In this document: piece by piece, positions 60,945 through 64,000 of the stretch | Layout of the letters: every line of letters starts with the position of its first letter | Position numbering within the stretch: the stretch's first letter is position 1 | Translations under genes and position numbers: made by a program | Origin: Vampirovibrio chlorellavorus | Lineage (GTDB): Bacteria; Cyanobacteriota; Vampirovibrionia; Vampirovibrionales; Vampirovibrionaceae | Length of the DNA: 64,000 bases | Direction: 5' to 3' | Assembly (NCBI GenBank): GCA_903866275.1 | Contig: CAIPMU010000013.1 | Location: 1-64,000 of the forward strand | The notes under the pieces: model-generated | Databases searched by the model: none | Seen by the model: only the letters and a program-made list of their open reading frames with translations | What the model was told of the DNA's origin: nothing

Positions 60945-61994
60945 TTAATCGTTCCGATCAAGCCCCATACAGTGAGGAGCGTTTCTCTTTTTTTCTCTAC
61001 TAGGCAGTAAGCTATCGCCTAAACCTTCTTTTGAGTCATTTAAAAATGATTTTACTCTGCATTTTAATCGCCCCAAATCCTTACTCCAATCTTGTGGCCA
61101 TAATGTTTCGTTTTCTCCATATACGGCAAGGGCCAAGTTTTCATGTGAGAGTTTTCTACATGGTGCGTTCCAAAGGGCTTTGAAAAGTAAATAGCATTGT
61201 CCAGCAGGGCTTCTTTTTTCATCTACAATAAGTTCTCGCATTAGGTGATCGAGTGTTACACCAATGGGGAGAGCTTCTTGTTGAGGGGGTGAACATAATT
61301 GAGAGGATTCTCTCATCTCAATGCTTTCAGGCTCGGAATACTCCTTAACATCAAGTAACCAAGTTTCTTTGGGAAAGAATGATGGTGGTTCTTGGAAAAG
61401 ACTTTTTAGCAATTCTTTGCACTCTCTGGGAATATAGGGGAAGCAAAACTCAAATAGCGGAAGGGTGCTGCTAATTTTATATGCATTTTCAATTGCGGCA
61501 CGTTTTTCTTCAACCCAACCTTCTGTTCGATCAAGGGCTTCTTCTGTTGAGATTCTGGGAATATGCATAAAAATATCGTTTTCGTAAGTGTACAGAAGAA
61601 TCTTTTTCCTTGTTTCTGCATCGGCACCCTGGATTTGACAAAGGGTCATTTCACCTTGGTTTTCGTAAAGTTCAACATCTTGAATGGCTGGATCTTGGCT
61701 AAACTGCCGCATTTCCCAGAAGGCCCAGAGAAAATCCCATTGTCCAGAGGTTACAAGGTCTGGTATGGATCGGCTTGAATACCCTTCCATAATACGGCTG
61801 TTTACAAGTCTACTCTTCAGAAGCAATTCAATATCATCTATAGAAAAGTTGCTTAAGAGCCAAGAAAGCTTTTTGTCAGGTAAGGTTATCTCTTCTCTGG
61901 AAACCCCAATAAGGTTACAAATTTTTGAAATCGAGGTGCTTTCTGCTTCATTCAAATTCTGTATATTCTCTTGTTCTGATTCTGCATTTTCCAC
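60945..61994 (-). CDS. unknown element protein in the integrase operon
   Basis: A 349-residue protein, not recognised. The start is GTG at 61994, one base after the integrase stop (TAG A GTG), with AGGGG just upstream, so it is coupled to the integrase. A TTG at 62015 is an alternative. It is soluble, Glu/Ser-rich and has Leu-rich helices ('LSWLLSNFSIDDIELLLKSRL' in part). The C-terminal ~90 residues (SHENLALAVYGENETLWPQDWSKDLGRL in part) read like a winged-helix fold. It might be a regulator or cargo gene. Confidence 0.6.
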   Translation of the reverse strand: MENAESEQENIQNLNEAESTSISKICNLIGVSREEITLPDKKLSWLLSNFSIDDIELLLKSRLVNSRIMEGYSSRSIPDLVTSGQWDFLWAFWEMRQFSQDPAIQDVELYENQGEMTLCQIQGADAETRKKILLYTYENDIFMHIPRISTEEALDRTEGWVEEKRAAIENAYKISSTLPLFEFCFPYIPRECKELLKSLFQEPPSFFPKETWLLDVKEYSEPESIEMRESSQLCSPPQQEALPIGVTLDHLMRELIVDEKRSPAGQCYLLFKALWNAPCRKLSHENLALAVYGENETLWPQDWSKDLGRLKCRVKSFLNDSKEGLGDSLLPSREKKRNAPHCMGLDRND

Positions 61995-61995
61995 T

Positions 61996-63084
61996 CTACC
62001 CCTGAACCCCCACAAACATCTTCTTGTTCATCCGTTCAACGACTTCCGCAGTATGGGTTTTTGTTAAATGGCTATATCGCTGGGTCACTTGAATGGTTTT
62101 GTGGCCCAATATTTCCGCAATTTCCAGTAAGCTGGCCCCGCCCATAGCAAGATTAGAGGCGCAAGTGTGCCTTAAATCATGAAAGTGAAAATCTGGGACT
62201 TCTGACTTTTTAAGAGCGGCTTCCCACTGTTTCCGAATCTGTTTAGGCGCTTTACCGTCAGAACGAGGGAACAAGAGATCCGTATCCAGCCGCCGATCCT
62301 TGTGGTGATACTTTAAAATCTTTCTTAAGTCCTGACCGATTGGCACTGAGCGGCGTTCATCGTTTTTTGTCTGTTCAAGCCGAATTATATTGTGCTTAAA
62401 ATCCACATTTTGCCAGCGAAGCCCCAGTATTTCACTCCATCGCGCACCCGTACTTAAGGCAATCAAAACAACCGGCCAAAGGTAAGTCTCTGTACTCTGA
62501 GAAACGGCATCTAGGAGTGTATTCAATTCTGAAGCAGAAAGAAAACGCACACGGCCTCTTGGCTCTTTAGGCTTTCGCACATTGAGCATTGGATTCTCAT
62601 CCATCCAACTCCAATCCTTGACCGCACAAGCAAATGCAGCGCTCAGGGTGGCCAAATACCTGTTCACTGTTCCAGCGGCCTTTTTTGTCCCCTTTACAGG
62701 CTCACCATTGCGGGTTATGGGCTCATTCAATAATTTATTTCGGCACTCTGTCAACATCGCCGGGGTAATGTCTTTCAAGTGGTATCGCCCAAGTTTGGCA
62801 CTCCACCATGCAAGATGTGATTCCCGTTTATTCTGATCGGAGCGCAGCTTGGGCAACTCCTCCAATTTATAGCGGGCAATCAGATCCTCAAGTGTCCTGC
62901 GCTTGGATTCATACACTTTGAAATAGCGTCCTTCCCGTATGGCCGCTTCGGTTTGTTGAGCCCAGATGCGGGCATCGGTGCGCCGCTCAAAAGTGGCCGT
63001 TTCCGTGGGATGCCCCTTCAAGCGAATTTTGACCCTGTAAGAAATCGTTCCATCTTTTTCTTGCCGCTTCTCGATAGTAGCCAT
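61996..63084 (-). CDS. int: tyrosine recombinase integrase
   Basis: A 362-residue phage-type integrase that catalyses recombination between attP and the tRNA attB. An N-terminal AP2-like arm-binding domain (residues 1-60: KDGTISYRVKIRLKGHPTETATF in part), a SAM-like core-binding domain (~65-165) and a catalytic domain follow. Active-site residues are seen in STGARWSEILGLRW (Arg), FHDLRHTCASNL (His-x-x-Arg) and TQRYSHL (Tyr). ATG 63084 is preferred over an upstream frame extension that would run through the arm-site repeat. It lies 173 bases from attR. Confidence 0.94.
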   Translation of the reverse strand: MATIEKRQEKDGTISYRVKIRLKGHPTETATFERRTDARIWAQQTEAAIREGRYFKVYESKRRTLEDLIARYKLEELPKLRSDQNKRESHLAWWSAKLGRYHLKDITPAMLTECRNKLLNEPITRNGEPVKGTKKAAGTVNRYLATLSAAFACAVKDWSWMDENPMLNVRKPKEPRGRVRFLSASELNTLLDAVSQSTETYLWPVVLIALSTGARWSEILGLRWQNVDFKHNIIRLEQTKNDERRSVPIGQDLRKILKYHHKDRRLDTDLLFPRSDGKAPKQIRKQWEAALKKSEVPDFHFHDLRHTCASNLAMGGASLLEIAEILGHKTIQVTQRYSHLTKTHTAEVVERMNKKMFVGVQG

Positions 63085-63109
63085 ATAGCCTGCTTTCCAA
63101 GGTTTTCCG

Positions 63110-63129
63110 TGGGACACTCATGGGACACT
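63110..63129. promoter_or_regulatory. arm-type integrase site, right
   Basis: TGGGACACTCATGGGACACT is an exact TGGGACACT tandem with an 11-base period, 26 bases upstream of the integrase ATG. It is the counterpart of 54211-54230. The position suggests that integrase binding also represses its own gene. Between it and attR lie smaller inverted repeats (TCTCAATC/GATTGAGA, TATAAGCC/GGCTTATA). Confidence 0.6.
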
Positions 63130-63256
63130 TAGGGCCAATATCCTTCTAAAAATCTCAATCAGCCTCAAGAGGAGTATAAGCCTTAAAGGCTCTCAAAACA
63201 AGGCTTTTTAAGATTGAGATTGATGGAGGCTTATAGGCTAAATATCAGCGGAATCC

Positions 63257-63301
63257 GACTCATAATCCCTTGGTTGTTGGTTCGAATCCAACTGGGCCCA
63301 C
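63257..63301 (+). repeat. attR core (45 bp) and original tRNA 3' end
   Basis: Identical to attL. It is followed by CA and then TTTTTT, so the displaced chromosomal end reads discriminator A, CCA, and a T-run. It is a tRNA fragment without D-arm or 5' acceptor strand. Confidence 0.95.
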
Positions 63302-63331
63302 CATTTTTTATTCGGAGCATCTTTTTAAATA

Positions 63332-63895
63332 ATGTCCTCTGAGAGATCTTCAATTCCACTTGAATTAAAACGAAAAATATTGGTTGAGGCTGGACATAGA
63401 TGTGCAATCCCTACATGCAGACATCCCAGTGTAGAAATACACCATATAATCCCTTATGCTGAAGTAAAAGAACATACCTACGAAAATTTAATTGCACTAT
63501 GCTCAAACTGTCATACAAGGTGTCGTAACGATTCTAAACAAGGGAATATAAGCCAGGGGGAAATAGATCGAAAATCCATCCAAATGTACAAACAAAATCT
63601 AATATTCCTTTCTGGGTTGTTAACTCAATTCGAAAGAAATGTGTTGGATTATTTAGCAAATGAACGACAAATTTTAACCATTCATGGCTTAATCTCTATT
63701 AAAACTTTACTCGACTTGAAATTAGTTGCTATTAATAATGTGTCGGTAACGACCAACTGGAAAATTAATGATTCACCTTATTATGATGAACCCACAGTGT
63801 TTAGCATAATGCTTACTACTAAAGGTAGTGAATTTATTTCTGCTTGGCAAAACAATAATAAAACTTACGAGCCCTTACAAAATTATCTTAATTAA
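63332..63895 (+). CDS. HNH endonuclease-like protein
   Basis: A 187-residue protein. The N-terminal ~65 residues hold an HNH nuclease motif with zinc cysteines (CAIPTC, VEIHHIIPYAE, ENLIALCSNCHTRC). The C-terminal ~110 residues are unrecognised, possibly a winged helix. Base composition is clearly more AT-rich than the chromosome to the left, suggesting transfer. It lies just outside attR, so it belongs to the chromosome flank or to a second element in tandem. Defence or homing functions are possible for such genes. Confidence 0.82.
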   Translation: MSSERSSIPLELKRKILVEAGHRCAIPTCRHPSVEIHHIIPYAEVKEHTYENLIALCSNCHTRCRNDSKQGNISQGEIDRKSIQMYKQNLIFLSGLLTQFERNVLDYLANERQILTIHGLISIKTLLDLKLVAINNVSVTTNWKINDSPYYDEPTVFSIMLTTKGSEFISAWQNNNKTYEPLQNYLN

Positions 63896-64000
63896 TTCAG
63901 TTTACCCTCACAATCAAAGACAAATAGTAAAGTCAGTATTTTCTCAAAACTTGCACAATAGCTGTATAAATTTGGGGAATTGTGATCCCCACATTAACTT

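Larger units (their letters stand above)
54118..63301 (-). mobile_element. 9.1-kb integrative element in a tRNA gene
   Basis: The element is bounded by 45-bp identical direct repeats (54118-54162 and 63257-63301) covering the tRNA from the anticodon stem to the 3' end. Nearly all genes are on the minus strand, reading away from the integrase at the right end. Content in reading order: integrase, unknown protein, HTH protein, unknown protein, winged-helix replication protein, primase-helicase, two coiled-coil proteins, then a lone plus-strand gene, RHH and HTH regulators and an antirepressor relic. No capsid, portal, terminase, tail, relaxase or mating-pore gene is seen. It is either a phage-satellite-like element or an integrating plasmid. 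Confidence 0.9.

Noticed and set aside
54118-63301. Complete prophage or conjugative element
   Set aside because: No terminase, portal, capsid, tail, lysis, relaxase or type IV secretion gene was recognised, and 9 kb is too short.
63257-63303. A second tRNA gene at the right end
   Set aside because: It lacks the 5' acceptor strand and D-arm; it is the displaced 3' fragment left by integration.

Overview
The window looks like a moderately GC-rich, Gram-negative bacterial chromosome (lipoproteins, TolC-type outer-membrane factor, FlhB and a flagellar-type sigma factor, type IV pilin-like protein). Genes are dense, with SD-led ATG, GTG and TTG starts. My best guess at lineage is a deep-branching group such as the non-photosynthetic Vampirovibrionia relatives of Cyanobacteria. 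That is an impression from gene style, not something the sequence proves.

Region 1 (1-24.6 kb) is chromosomal housekeeping with accessory genes. It holds a 1229-residue HEAT-repeat protein, metG, a DUF6980-like protein, tatD, a DUF3343-like protein coupled to an orphan solute-binding lipoprotein, an aldehyde dehydrogenase, a Tat-exported Fe/Mn superoxide dismutase, thrS with a GH8 glycosidase, a glutamine amidotransferase, a membrane-anchored peroxiredoxin-like protein, a large NTPase-HEAT protein followed by two paralogous small proteins, a zinc-ribbon RDD membrane protein, and an overlapping aminotransferase/acyltransferase pair for an amino-sugar of the cell surface.

Region 2 (24.6-50.7 kb) starts with a striking Gly-Asn-Ala repeat protein. 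It continues with rpmB, a candidate structured RNA with its own terminator, surE, argF, a HIT-like protein, queA, a complete four-gene ABC-2 efflux operon (HlyD, ATPase, permease, TolC), a FliA-like sigma factor and flhB, a pilin-like protein, an aminopeptidase P, an APC permease, rfbC plus a methyltransferase, and nagB. Two dispersed non-coding repeat families, both built of hairpins, recur in the gaps.

Region 3 (50.7-64 kb) has a SWIM/SNF2 helicase, then a CAU-anticodon tRNA into which a 9.1-kb integrative element has inserted. Its attL and attR are 45-bp identical copies of the tRNA 3' part. The element carries a tyrosine integrase, a coupled replication module (winged-helix initiator-like protein and a Toprim/DnaB-type primase-helicase), small regulators with palindromic operators, an antirepressor relic and several unknown proteins. 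It has no recognisable virion or conjugation genes. It is best described as a phage-satellite-like or plasmid-like integrative element. An AT-rich HNH nuclease gene lies just beyond attR.
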